A DNA stretch of 56,328 bases from Candidatus Nitrosopumilus sp. (GTDB taxonomy: Archaea; Thermoproteota; Nitrososphaeria; Nitrososphaerales; Nitrosopumilaceae), in NCBI GenBank assembly GCA_018674605.1, contig JABGZU010000084.1, positions 1-56,328 of the forward strand, given 5' to 3'. The stretch's first letter is position 1, and each line of letters opens with the position of its first letter. Under the pieces are notes generated by a model. The model saw only the letters and a program-made list of their open reading frames with translations. It did no database searches and was not told the DNA's origin. A program made the translations under genes and the position numbers. Of this stretch, positions 34,569-42,329 are shown in pieces.

Positions 34569-35425
34569 TGTCAAAAATCAGTATTGTTTTTGACCGTTTA
34601 AGAACGGAAGAAAAAATGCTACAAAAGGAAGCTGCCGCATTAGGGCACACAGCAGTAATGTTAGATGCCAAAATTACACAAATCAACACAGATAGTAAGA
34701 AAGAAGATTTGGATTTAGGAGATGTAGTGTTAGAAAGATGTGTAAGTTATTTTAGAGGTTTACATTTTACATCAGCACTAGAATTTTTAGATATTCCAGT
34801 TTTGAATAAATTTGATGTTGCAAGTATTTGTGGAAACAAAATGTTTATGACATTACTTTTAAAGAAAAACAACATACCAACACCAAAAACATATTTTTCA
34901 TTTTCAAGTGAAAGTGCTACAGATAATTTAGAAAAAGTTGGATACCCACTAGTAATCAAACCAGTAATAGGTAGTTGGGGAAGAGGTGTAATGCAGATTG
35001 TAGATAAAGATGCAATGGATGCAATTGTTGAAATTAGAGACATTACAGATAGTCCTCACGATAGAATTTACTATTTACAAAAAGTCGTCAAAAGACCACC
35101 AAGAGATATTAGAATTATTACAATTGGAGATGAACCTATCGCTGCCATGTATAGAAAATCATCAGGTGGTTTTAAAACAAATATCGCATTAGGGGCAGAT
35201 CCAGAGATCTGTGAAATTACAAAAGAAATGGAAGAAATGGCAATAAAAGCATCAAAAGCAATGGGCGGAGGAATATTAGGAATTGATATGATGGAAGATG
35301 AAGAAAGAGGAATAGTGGTTCACGAAGTAAATAATACAGTAGAATTCAAAGGATTAGCAAGGGTTTCACAACGAAATATACCAAAAGAGATGGTAAAATT
35401 CGCCTTAGACTACGTTAGGAAATAA
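34568..35425 (+). CDS. lysX: LysW ligase, copy 1 (ArgX/LysX, ATP-grasp)
   Basis: 285 aa RimK-like ATP-grasp ligase. It joins an amino acid to the C-terminal Glu of LysW. Motifs are SICGNKMFMTLLLKK, GYPLVIKPVIGSWGRGVMQI and GILGIDMMEDEERGIVVHEVNN, ending NTVEFKGLARVSQ. Its place between lysW1/argG and argC suggests glutamate as substrate (ArgX, arginine branch). The second ligase at 40357 ends NTTEYKNTVRV, closer to the Thermus aminoadipate enzyme as I recall it. Substrate assignment is therefore tentative, and the enzyme could be bifunctional. Confidence 0.9.
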   Translation: MSKISIVFDRLRTEEKMLQKEAAALGHTAVMLDAKITQINTDSKKEDLDLGDVVLERCVSYFRGLHFTSALEFLDIPVLNKFDVASICGNKMFMTLLLKKNNIPTPKTYFSFSSESATDNLEKVGYPLVIKPVIGSWGRGVMQIVDKDAMDAIVEIRDITDSPHDRIYYLQKVVKRPPRDIRIITIGDEPIAAMYRKSSGGFKTNIALGADPEICEITKEMEEMAIKASKAMGGGILGIDMMEDEERGIVVHEVNNTVEFKGLARVSQRNIPKEMVKFALDYVRK

Positions 35426-35453
35426 ATTATACTACATTACAAGGAGATTTATC

Positions 35454-36500
35454 ATGAAAGTTGGAGTTGTAGGAGCATCAGGTTATGTAGGAGGAGAAAC
35501 ACTTCGTCTTCTAGTTAACCACCCAGATGTTGAAATTGGTATGGTAACATCAAGACAGCATGTTGGAGAATATTTGCATAGAGTTCAACCAAGTTTAAAG
35601 GGATTCACAGATCTAACTTTTTCAGAATTAGATTACGATAAACTAACAGATCAATGTGATGTGGTATTTACAGCAGTCCCACACGGTACTGCAACTGAAA
35701 TTGTAAAAGCACTATACGATAGAGGTATCAAAGTTATTGATTTGAGTGCAGATTATAGATTACATCAACAAGATGCATATGACAAATGGTATGGTTGGAA
35801 ACACCCACATCCAGACTACTTACCAAAATCAGTGTTTGGAGTACCAGAACTACATAGAGAAGAAATCAAAAAAGCACAACTAGTTTCATGTCCAGGATGT
35901 ATGGCAGTAACTTCAATGTTAGCATTAGCACCATTAATTAAAAATGACATCATAGATAGAGAACACATTATTGTTGATTCAAAAATTGGTTCTTCAGGAG
36001 CAGGTTCAGGTTCAGGGACAGCACATGCAATGCGTGCAGGAGTAATCAGACCATACAAACCAGCAAAGCACAGACACACAGGTGAAATTGAACAAGAGCT
36101 AAGTGAAATTGCAGGAAATAAAATTCGTGTTTCGATGAGTCCACATGCAGTAGATGTTGTTAGAGGTATTTTGTGTACAAATCATACATTTATGAAAAAA
36201 GATATCAGTGAAAAAGAATTATGGAAAATATATCGTCAAGCTTATGGTGATGAAAAATTTGTTAGATTAATTAGAGATAAAAAAGGATTATACAAATTCC
36301 CAGATCCAAAATTCTTAGTTGGTTCTAACTTTTGTGATATTGGATTTGATTTAGATGAGGATAATAATAGATTAATTGCGTTATCAGCATCAGATAATTT
36401 GATGAAAGGTGCAGCAGGTTCTGCGATTCAAAACATGAATGTTATGTGTGGTTTTGATGAAATGAATGGACTAAGATACACACCATTAACTCCGGTCTAG
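35454..36500 (+). CDS. argC: [LysW]-glutamyl/aminoadipyl phosphate reductase
   Basis: 348 aa. N-terminal Rossmann motif VGVVGASGYVGGETLRLL and active-site VSCPGCMAVTSMLAL (catalytic Cys in PGC) define the ArgC/LysY family. HRHTGEIEQEL and the SPHAVDVVRGI segment add support. NADPH-dependent reduction of the acyl phosphate on LysW gives the semialdehyde. An AAGGAG-type ribosome site lies at about 35442, one of few clear ones in the window. Shared use for arginine and lysine is likely since only one copy is present here. Confidence 0.94.
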   Translation: MKVGVVGASGYVGGETLRLLVNHPDVEIGMVTSRQHVGEYLHRVQPSLKGFTDLTFSELDYDKLTDQCDVVFTAVPHGTATEIVKALYDRGIKVIDLSADYRLHQQDAYDKWYGWKHPHPDYLPKSVFGVPELHREEIKKAQLVSCPGCMAVTSMLALAPLIKNDIIDREHIIVDSKIGSSGAGSGSGTAHAMRAGVIRPYKPAKHRHTGEIEQELSEIAGNKIRVSMSPHAVDVVRGILCTNHTFMKKDISEKELWKIYRQAYGDEKFVRLIRDKKGLYKFPDPKFLVGSNFCDIGFDLDEDNNRLIALSASDNLMKGAAGSAIQNMNVMCGFDEMNGLRYTPLTPV

Positions 36501-36502
36501 AA

Positions 36503-37306
36503 ATGATTACTATCAAAATTGGCGGAAGTGTAGTAGATGATTTACATCCATCCACAATTAAAGATATTAAAAAAACTGCAGAATCAGAAGGCATTATCAT
36601 AGTTCACGGAGGTGGAAAAGAAGTTACAAAAGTTTGTAAACAATTAGGTAAAGAGCCAAAGTTTGTAACATCTCCAAGTGGAATTAAAAGCAGGTATACA
36701 GATAAAGAAACTGCAGAAATTTTTACAATGGTAATGTCAGGCAGAATAAACAAAACTATTGTTCAAATGTTACAAAAAAATGGAATCAATGCAATTGGAT
36801 TATCAGGAGTAGATGCAAAAATAATAGAAGCAGACAGAAAGAAAAGATTGTTAATTGTAAATGAAAAAGGTCGAAAACAAGCAATTGATGGTGGATATAC
36901 AGGTAAAATTAAAAACGTAAATTCAGAATTTATCAAATCATTACTCAAACAAGGACTGACACCCGTAATTTCACCAATAGCAATTAGTGAAGAATCAGAA
37001 TTTCTTAATGTAGATGGAGATAGAGCTGCAGCGTATGTAGCTGGAAGTGTAGGAAGTGATAAAGTATTATTCATTACAAATGTAGATGGATTATTAATGG
37101 ATGAAAAAGTAGTACCAAAATTAACATTAGCAGAAGCAAAAGAAATTCGACCAAAAATAGGTCCAGGTATGGAAAAAAAGATTTTGGCTTCTACAGAAGC
37201 ACTAGACATGGGAGTCAAACAAGCTTTTATCGCAAATGGTCAAAAAGAAAATCCTATTTCTTCAGCAATCACACATGATAATTGTACGGTGATTGAACAT
37301 GAGTGA
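36503..37306 (+). CDS. argB: [LysW]-glutamate/aminoadipate kinase
   Basis: 267 aa amino-acid-kinase fold. KIGGSVVDD and IIVHGGGKEVTKVCKQLG at the N-terminus, then GLSGVDAKII, NVDGDRAAAYVAGSVGSDKVLFITNVDGLLMD (positions about 170-203) and GPGMEKKILASTEA are ArgB/LysZ motifs. It phosphorylates the side-chain carboxyl of the LysW-bound amino acid. It begins 2 bp after argC and overlaps argD by 8 bp. Whether glutamate, aminoadipate or both are used cannot be told; a single copy serving both branches is expected. Confidence 0.94.
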   Translation: MITIKIGGSVVDDLHPSTIKDIKKTAESEGIIIVHGGGKEVTKVCKQLGKEPKFVTSPSGIKSRYTDKETAEIFTMVMSGRINKTIVQMLQKNGINAIGLSGVDAKIIEADRKKRLLIVNEKGRKQAIDGGYTGKIKNVNSEFIKSLLKQGLTPVISPIAISEESEFLNVDGDRAAAYVAGSVGSDKVLFITNVDGLLMDEKVVPKLTLAEAKEIRPKIGPGMEKKILASTEALDMGVKQAFIANGQKENPISSAITHDNCTVIEHE

Positions 37307-38480
37307 AGATCAACATATGGGAAATCTATATCAAAGATTTCCAGTTACAATTGAAAAAGGTGTAGGAGCTCATGTTTGGGATATCAAAGGAAAAGAGTAT
37401 GTAGATTGTATGGGAGGATATGGAGTAGCTCTAGTAGGACATCAAAATCAAAGAGTCAATAATGCAATTAAAGAACAAGTAGACAAAATTATTACGGTTC
37501 ACAGTTCATTGTACAATAAAACAAGAGAAGAGTTTTTAAAAAAATTAATTGAAATAGCACCAGAGGGATTAACACAAGTACATCTTAACAATAGTGGAGC
37601 AGAAGCAATTGAAGCTGCAATGAAATTTGCAAGAAAGTTTACAGGTAAAAAAGGAATGGTTGCAATGAAAGGATCATATCATGGAAAATCATTTGGGGCA
37701 TTATCATTAACATTTAATCCAAAATACAGAAAAGCATTTGCACCATTAGTTGAAAAAGTTTCTTTTGCATCATTTGGAGACATGGATTCACTTCGATCAG
37801 TTATTGATGAGGATACAGCTTTCATAATTTTAGAACCAATTCAAGGTGAAAGTGGAATAATTGTTGCACCAGATGGATTCTTACAAGAAGTTAGAAAACT
37901 ATGTAACGAAAAAGGAATTCTATTAATTTTTGACGAAATACAAGCAGGTTTAGGAAGAACTGGTCGATTATGGGCAGGAGAGCACTGGAATACAGTACCA
38001 GACATTTTGTGTCTTGCAAAAGGAATTGCAGGAGGAGTACCAATGGGTGCAACATTAGTTAGACCAGATATTTTAGCTGCAATAAGTAAAGGAGAACATT
38101 CATCAACATTTGGTGGAAATCCAATATCATGTGCAGCAGGAATTGCAGCTCTAAAATCAATAACAGAAGATGGATTAATTGAAAACTCTAAAAAAATGGG
38201 AGAAATGTTTAGAGAAGGATTAGAAAAATTGAAAGAGAAACATACGATGATTAGAGAGATCAGAGGAAAAGGACTAATGATTGGGATCGAAATGAAATTT
38301 GAAGTAAAAGATATTCTAATGGGATTAATTGAAGAAGGTGTTTTAATGCTATATTCAGGAAGAAATATTCTAAGAATATTACCACCATTAGTAATTAACG
38401 AAGAAGATGTAACAAAAGTTTTACATGCTTTAGATATTGTAATAGGTAGAGAGGAACAAAAAAGAAATGTACAAAGATAA
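37299..38480 (+). CDS. argD: [LysW]-ornithine/lysine aminotransferase
   Basis: 393 aa from the ATG at 37299; a TTG two codons earlier is the alternative. Class III PLP aminotransferase: CMGGYGVALVGHQN, LNNSGAEAIEAAMKFAR, ILIFDEIQAGLGRTGR and LAKGIAGGVPMGA with the PLP-binding Lys, then HSSTFGGNPISCAAG. It aminates the LysW-bound semialdehyde (LysJ/ArgD role). It overlaps argB by 8 bp and the lrp gene by 14 bp, confirming a single operon from argG to the regulator. Confidence 0.94.
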   Translation: MSEDQHMGNLYQRFPVTIEKGVGAHVWDIKGKEYVDCMGGYGVALVGHQNQRVNNAIKEQVDKIITVHSSLYNKTREEFLKKLIEIAPEGLTQVHLNNSGAEAIEAAMKFARKFTGKKGMVAMKGSYHGKSFGALSLTFNPKYRKAFAPLVEKVSFASFGDMDSLRSVIDEDTAFIILEPIQGESGIIVAPDGFLQEVRKLCNEKGILLIFDEIQAGLGRTGRLWAGEHWNTVPDILCLAKGIAGGVPMGATLVRPDILAAISKGEHSSTFGGNPISCAAGIAALKSITEDGLIENSKKMGEMFREGLEKLKEKHTMIREIRGKGLMIGIEMKFEVKDILMGLIEEGVLMLYSGRNILRILPPLVINEEDVTKVLHALDIVIGREEQKRNVQR

Positions 38481-38886
38481 AACAGACGAGAGAATTATTG
38501 GATATCTAAAAGAAGATGCTAGAGAATCATTTGTAGATATTGGTAAAAAATTAAAGCTTTCAGAATCAGCAGTTAGAAGACGAGTAAAAAATTTAGTAGA
38601 TAGTAAAACAATTAATAAATTTACAATAGAGTTAGGAGAAGAAAATGTCACAAGCGCCATAGTATTGGTTTCAGTAGATTCTGCAACAGACACATCCAAA
38701 GTATCATTAAAACTTGCAAAATTAAATGGCGTAAAAACAGTTTATGAAATTACAGGACAATATGACATCACCACAATAATGAGTGCATCAAGTATTGCAG
38801 AAATTAACAATAGTATTGATGAATTGAGAAAAATTGCAGGTGTTGTAGATACCAATACAGTGATAATTTTAAAGAAAATTATCTAA
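38467..38886 (+). CDS. Lrp/AsnC-family regulator (LysM-like)
   Basis: 139 aa. N-terminal winged helix-turn-helix (DERIIGYLKEDARESFVDIG, then LKLSESAVRRRVKNLV) joins a C-terminal ligand-binding RAM domain (TSAIVLVSVDSATDT, YEITGQYDITTIMSA). The Sulfolobus lysine cluster contains a comparable Lrp protein (LysM) that responds to lysine. Its overlap with argD by 14 bp and placement between the two transcription units suggest it controls this region. It is followed by a terminator-like hairpin and then by the lysS promoter with a dyad sequence between TATA and start. Confidence 0.92.
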   Translation: MYKDKTDERIIGYLKEDARESFVDIGKKLKLSESAVRRRVKNLVDSKTINKFTIELGEENVTSAIVLVSVDSATDTSKVSLKLAKLNGVKTVYEITGQYDITTIMSASSIAEINNSIDELRKIAGVVDTNTVIILKKII

Positions 38887-38902
38887 AAACGAGTTTCGTT
38901 TT
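38886..38902 (+). terminator. Hairpin plus T-run after lrp
   Basis: AAAACGA-gtt-TCGTTTT is a 7-bp inverted repeat with a 3-nt loop that starts at the last base of the lrp stop and runs into T/A-rich sequence. It could end the argG-lrp transcript. Being a dyad, it might instead be a binding site for the regulator. Confidence 0.4.
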
Positions 38903-38969
38903 AAAATTTTAAATCAAAACTAATTTAGGATCAATTAGAATTATTTTCAACGTAAATAGTACGAATATG

Positions 38970-38977
38970 TTTATATC
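38970..38977 (+). promoter_or_regulatory. TATA box of the lysS transcription unit
   Basis: TTTATATC ends 26 bp before the lysS ATG at 39004, which fits a leaderless or nearly leaderless start. It separates lysS-lysW2-lysX2-lysK from the argG unit as an independently transcribed block. Confidence 0.5.
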
Positions 38978-38989
38978 ATCAATTTTGAT
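38978..38989 (+). promoter_or_regulatory. Dyad ATCAA-tt-TTGAT downstream of the lysS TATA box
   Basis: A perfect 5-bp inverted repeat with a 2-bp spacer lies directly after the TATA box and before the start codon, where a bound protein would block RNA polymerase. The Lrp-family gene ends 92 bp upstream, so it is a candidate operator for that protein. It is short enough to arise by chance in AT-rich DNA. Confidence 0.35.
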
Positions 38990-39003
38990 AAACGAATTCA
39001 GTA

Positions 39004-40170
39004 ATGAAAGATCCGAATCACTATGCAAATATCTATAACGCATATGAAAAAAATCCAAAAAAAATCAGAGTGTTAGATAGTACTCTAAGAGAAGGAGAGC
39101 AACATCCAGGAGTTTCATTTACAAATAAACAAAGAATCCAGATTGCATGGATGTTAGATTATTTTGGAGTGGATCAAATCGAGATATCCCCAATTGTATC
39201 AAAGGATCATCAAGAAGCAACTAAAACAATTATCAAACAAGGATTAACAGCAGACATTGTATCTCATGGACGTGCATTAAAAGGAGATATAGATATTTCA
39301 TTAAGCTGTGATGCAAAATGGTGTGCAGCATATTTAGGAATTTCAGATATACATCTAAAAGAAAAATTACGCATTTCAAGAGAAGAAGCTTTGGAAAGAG
39401 CTGTAGGAACAGTAGAGTATGCAAAATCTCATGGATTAAAAATTAGATTTACAGTAGAAGATGGAAGTAGAGCAGAACCAGAATTTCTATTAGAAGTATG
39501 TAAAGCAATTGAAGATGCAGGGGTGGATAGAATTAGTCTTCCAGATACAGTTGGAATTTTACGTCCAATTGGAATGTATAATTTTGTTAAAAAAGTTAGA
39601 GAAGTTGTAGACGTACCATTAGATGCACATGTTCATAACGATATAGGATTTGCAGTGGCAAATGCATTTTCAGCATGTGAGGCAGGAGTTGATCAAATTC
39701 ATACCACTATTGATGGGATAGGTGAAAGAACAGGCATACCTCCACTTGCAGAAGTAGCAGTTGCATTAACTTACTTGTACAAATCACCAAATGACTTTAG
39801 ATTAGATATGTTACTAGATTTATCTAAATTAATTGAAGATTATACAAAAATTGTGCCATACGATTCAAAACCAATTGTTGGATCATCAGCATACAAACAC
39901 AAAGCTGGTACACACCTTGCAGCAATTTTGAAAAATCCAGCTGCCTATGAGCCAATACCACCAAGAGCCGTGGGCAATAGAAGAAGAATAGTATTTGGAG
40001 AATTAGCTGGAAAAACAGGCGCTGCTTATTTGATGTCATTATTAGGATTAAAGAAAGATGAGGCAGGTGCAAAAGCAGTTGCAGCAGGACTAAAAAATCT
40101 AAGAATGGGAGATTTAATAGAAATTCCACTTGAAGACAGACTAGAAAAAAAGATAATTAATGATAAATAA
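39004..40170 (+). CDS. lysS: Homocitrate synthase-like enzyme
   Basis: 388 aa HMGL-like/DRE-TIM family acyltransferase. The catalytic start VLDSTLREGEQHPGVSF, the HxH metal site DAHVHNDIG and the HTTIDGIGERTG segment are present. Homocitrate synthase condenses 2-oxoglutarate and acetyl-CoA, the first step of the aminoadipate lysine route. 2-isopropylmalate synthases share these motifs, and the missing C-terminal allosteric LeuA domain plus the adjacent lysW2-lysX2-lysK genes favour homocitrate synthase. Homoaconitase and homoisocitrate dehydrogenase genes are not in the window. Confidence 0.85.
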   Translation: MKDPNHYANIYNAYEKNPKKIRVLDSTLREGEQHPGVSFTNKQRIQIAWMLDYFGVDQIEISPIVSKDHQEATKTIIKQGLTADIVSHGRALKGDIDISLSCDAKWCAAYLGISDIHLKEKLRISREEALERAVGTVEYAKSHGLKIRFTVEDGSRAEPEFLLEVCKAIEDAGVDRISLPDTVGILRPIGMYNFVKKVREVVDVPLDAHVHNDIGFAVANAFSACEAGVDQIHTTIDGIGERTGIPPLAEVAVALTYLYKSPNDFRLDMLLDLSKLIEDYTKIVPYDSKPIVGSSAYKHKAGTHLAAILKNPAAYEPIPPRAVGNRRRIVFGELAGKTGAAYLMSLLGLKKDEAGAKAVAAGLKNLRMGDLIEIPLEDRLEKKIINDK

Positions 40171-40192
40171 AGAGGAGAAATGAAAGAAAGAT

Positions 40193-40360
40193 ATGTCAAA
40201 ATGTGAAGAATGTGATGCTGAGATCTCCATACCAAGTGATGCACTTGAAGGGGAAATTGTAACATGTCCAGAATGTGGCGCAAGTTTTGAATTAGCAAAA
40301 AGTTCAAATGGTTTCGATCTCAAGCCGGCCCAAACGGTTGGTGAGGATTGGGGACAGTGA
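40193..40360 (+). CDS. lysW: LysW-like carrier, copy 2, ending in EDWGQ
   Basis: 55 aa, translated by hand: ATG at 40193, TGA at 40358-40360. MSKCEECDAEISIP and VTCPECGASFEL give two CxxC pairs; the C-terminus is VGEDWGQ. In the canonical protein the final residue is Glu, whose side-chain carboxyl receives the amino acid. Here the last codon is CAG (Gln), followed directly by TGA. An AGAGGAG-type ribosome site lies at about 40171-40177. It overlaps lysX2 by 4 bp (GTGA). Either it is charged in another way, is deamidated first, or has another role. Confidence 0.88.
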   Translation: MSKCEECDAEISIPSDALEGEIVTCPECGASFELAKSSNGFDLKPAQTVGEDWGQ

Positions 40361-41199
40361 ATCCTGATGTTACAATTCTTTACGATTCCATACGTTGGGA
40401 AGAAAAAGCTCTACTAGAAGCAGGTAAAAAAAAGAACATCAACATACAGATGGTTGATTGTAAAAAACTAGCATTAGATTTAGAAAAAAAACCTGAAGAC
40501 TATGGAGTAGTAATTCAAAGATGTGTCAGTTATTATAGAAATTTACATTCAACTGCAGCTTTAGAAGGGTTAGGAGTTAAAGTAATCAATTGTCTAAACA
40601 CAGGGGTTTTTGCTGGAAATAAATTATTTACACACATGTTATTAAAAAAATTTGGAGTTCCAACACCAGATGCAACAGTTGCATTTTCAAAAGATGCAGC
40701 AATTGAATCATTAGAAACTAATGGATATCCCAAAGTCATCAAACCAACAGTTGGTAGTTGGGGAAGATTAATTTCAAAATTAAATGATAAAGATTCAGCT
40801 GAAGGTATAATTGAAAGTAGAGAAACAATGTATCCAATTTATCAAATTCATTATTTAGAAGAATTTGTAAAAAGACCTCCAAGAGATATTAGAGCAATTA
40901 TGGTAGGAGATAAAATAGTTGCAGCAATTTACAGAAATTCAAAACATTGGAAAACCAATATGGCATTAGGAGGAACTGCAGAACCATGTAAAGTTACACA
41001 AGAAATGGAAGAGATGTGTATCAAAGCAAAAAATGCAGTTCAAGGAGATATTGTAGGAGTAGATTTAATGGAAAGTGAAGAAAAAGGGCTTGTCGTTCAT
41101 GAAGTTAATAATACAACAGAGTACAAAAATACTGTAAGGGTATGTGATGTAGACATACCTTCTCTAATGCTAGATTATGCACTAAAAGTAGATAAATAA
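40357..41199 (+). CDS. lysX: LysW ligase, copy 2 (LysX, ATP-grasp)
   Basis: 280 aa from the GTG at 40357, which overlaps the lysW2 stop; a TTG at 40348 would add three residues. ATP-grasp motifs include GVFAGNKLFTHMLLKKFGVP, GYPKVIKPTVGSWGRLISKL, VKRPPRDIRAIMVGDKIVAA and GVDLMESEEKGLVVHEVNN, ending NTTEYKNTVRVCDVDIP. Placement after homocitrate synthase and before lysK suggests 2-aminoadipate as substrate. It is clearly paralogous to the copy at 34568. Interaction with a Gln-ended carrier would require it to use another acceptor group or the other LysW. Confidence 0.9.
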   Translation: MNPDVTILYDSIRWEEKALLEAGKKKNINIQMVDCKKLALDLEKKPEDYGVVIQRCVSYYRNLHSTAALEGLGVKVINCLNTGVFAGNKLFTHMLLKKFGVPTPDATVAFSKDAAIESLETNGYPKVIKPTVGSWGRLISKLNDKDSAEGIIESRETMYPIYQIHYLEEFVKRPPRDIRAIMVGDKIVAAIYRNSKHWKTNMALGGTAEPCKVTQEMEEMCIKAKNAVQGDIVGVDLMESEEKGLVVHEVNNTTEYKNTVRVCDVDIPSLMLDYALKVDK

Positions 41200-41201
41200 A
41201 A

Positions 41202-42329
41202 TTGGACAATAATTTCACAGTAACTTCAAAGTTTGCAACAAAAATGCTAGAAAAAGCACTTCGACTTTACACACCATCTCTTAGTGAAAAACCAATGGCA
41301 GAATTTTTGGCAGATAAATGTGATGATTTAGGATTTGAAGATATACAAATTGATGAAGTAGGAAATGTAATTGCACAAAAAGGAACAGGATCTCCCAGAA
41401 TAATGTTATGTGGACATATGGATGTAGTTCCAGGAAAAGTAAAAGTTAGAAAAGAAGGAGATTCACTTTATGGTCGTGGTGCATCAGATGCAAAAGCACC
41501 ATTAATGGCAATGTTGTTTGCTGCAGCATCAATTAAGAACAATAGTGGAACAGTAATTTTTGTAGGAGCAGTAGATGAAGAAGGGAATGCAATAGGAATT
41601 AAAAATATTGTAAAAAAAGAAATGAATATTGATTATGCAGTATTTGGAGAACCTAGTGGAATTCAAAAAGTTACAATTGCATACAAAGGAAGATTAGCAA
41701 TCAATCTAAGAATCAGTGTTCCAGATAGTTCACATGCAAGTGCTCCATGGTTGTCAAAAAATGCAATTGAAGAATCAATGATATTTGTAAAAGAATTAAA
41801 AGAAAAATTAGAAAAAGGGCAGGATGGAAAAACTAAAGGAATGTTGTTAACTGCAACAATGACCGAAATTAGAGGTGGAACAAGTCACAATGTAACACCA
41901 AAAGAGTGTGAAACTACATTTGATATTAGAATTCCAGTAGATATGAATTGCAAATCAATTGAACAAAAAATTGCAACATTAGTTAAAGAAATTGCTCAAA
42001 ATAGAGAAGTGGAAGCATTTTACTCAATTTTAGATGAAACTGAACCATTTGAAGCACCACATAATTCGGCACTAGTTAGAGCATTCACATTAGGTATAAT
42101 GGAGGTAGAGAAATCCAGACCAACTTTAATTAGAAAAACAGGTACAGGAGACATGAATGTATTAGGTAACCAATGGAAAATTCCAGTTGTAACATACGGT
42201 CCAGGAGATCCACACGAAGCTCACACAATAGATGAAAAAGTTTCAATTGAAGAATATCTAAAAGGTATAGAAATTATCAAGGCAACACTACAGCATTTAA
42301 AAAGACTTCATGATAAAAAATTGCAATAA
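41202..42329 (+). CDS. lysK: [LysW]-lysine/ornithine hydrolase
   Basis: 375 aa M20-family metallopeptidase. Zinc-site motifs are MLCGHMDVVPGKV, GRGASDAKAPLMAML, VGAVDEEGNAIG and FGEPSG, plus late YGPGDPHEAHT. LysK releases lysine (or ornithine for arginine) from the LysW carrier by cleaving the gamma-linkage. TTG start 3 bp after lysX2. The stop overlaps dph5 by one base. One hydrolase probably serves both amino-acid branches. A deacetylase (ArgE/DapE) activity is the alternative, made unlikely by context. Confidence 0.92.
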   Translation: MDNNFTVTSKFATKMLEKALRLYTPSLSEKPMAEFLADKCDDLGFEDIQIDEVGNVIAQKGTGSPRIMLCGHMDVVPGKVKVRKEGDSLYGRGASDAKAPLMAMLFAAASIKNNSGTVIFVGAVDEEGNAIGIKNIVKKEMNIDYAVFGEPSGIQKVTIAYKGRLAINLRISVPDSSHASAPWLSKNAIEESMIFVKELKEKLEKGQDGKTKGMLLTATMTEIRGGTSHNVTPKECETTFDIRIPVDMNCKSIEQKIATLVKEIAQNREVEAFYSILDETEPFEAPHNSALVRAFTLGIMEVEKSRPTLIRKTGTGDMNVLGNQWKIPVVTYGPGDPHEAHTIDEKVSIEEYLKGIEIIKATLQHLKRLHDKKLQ

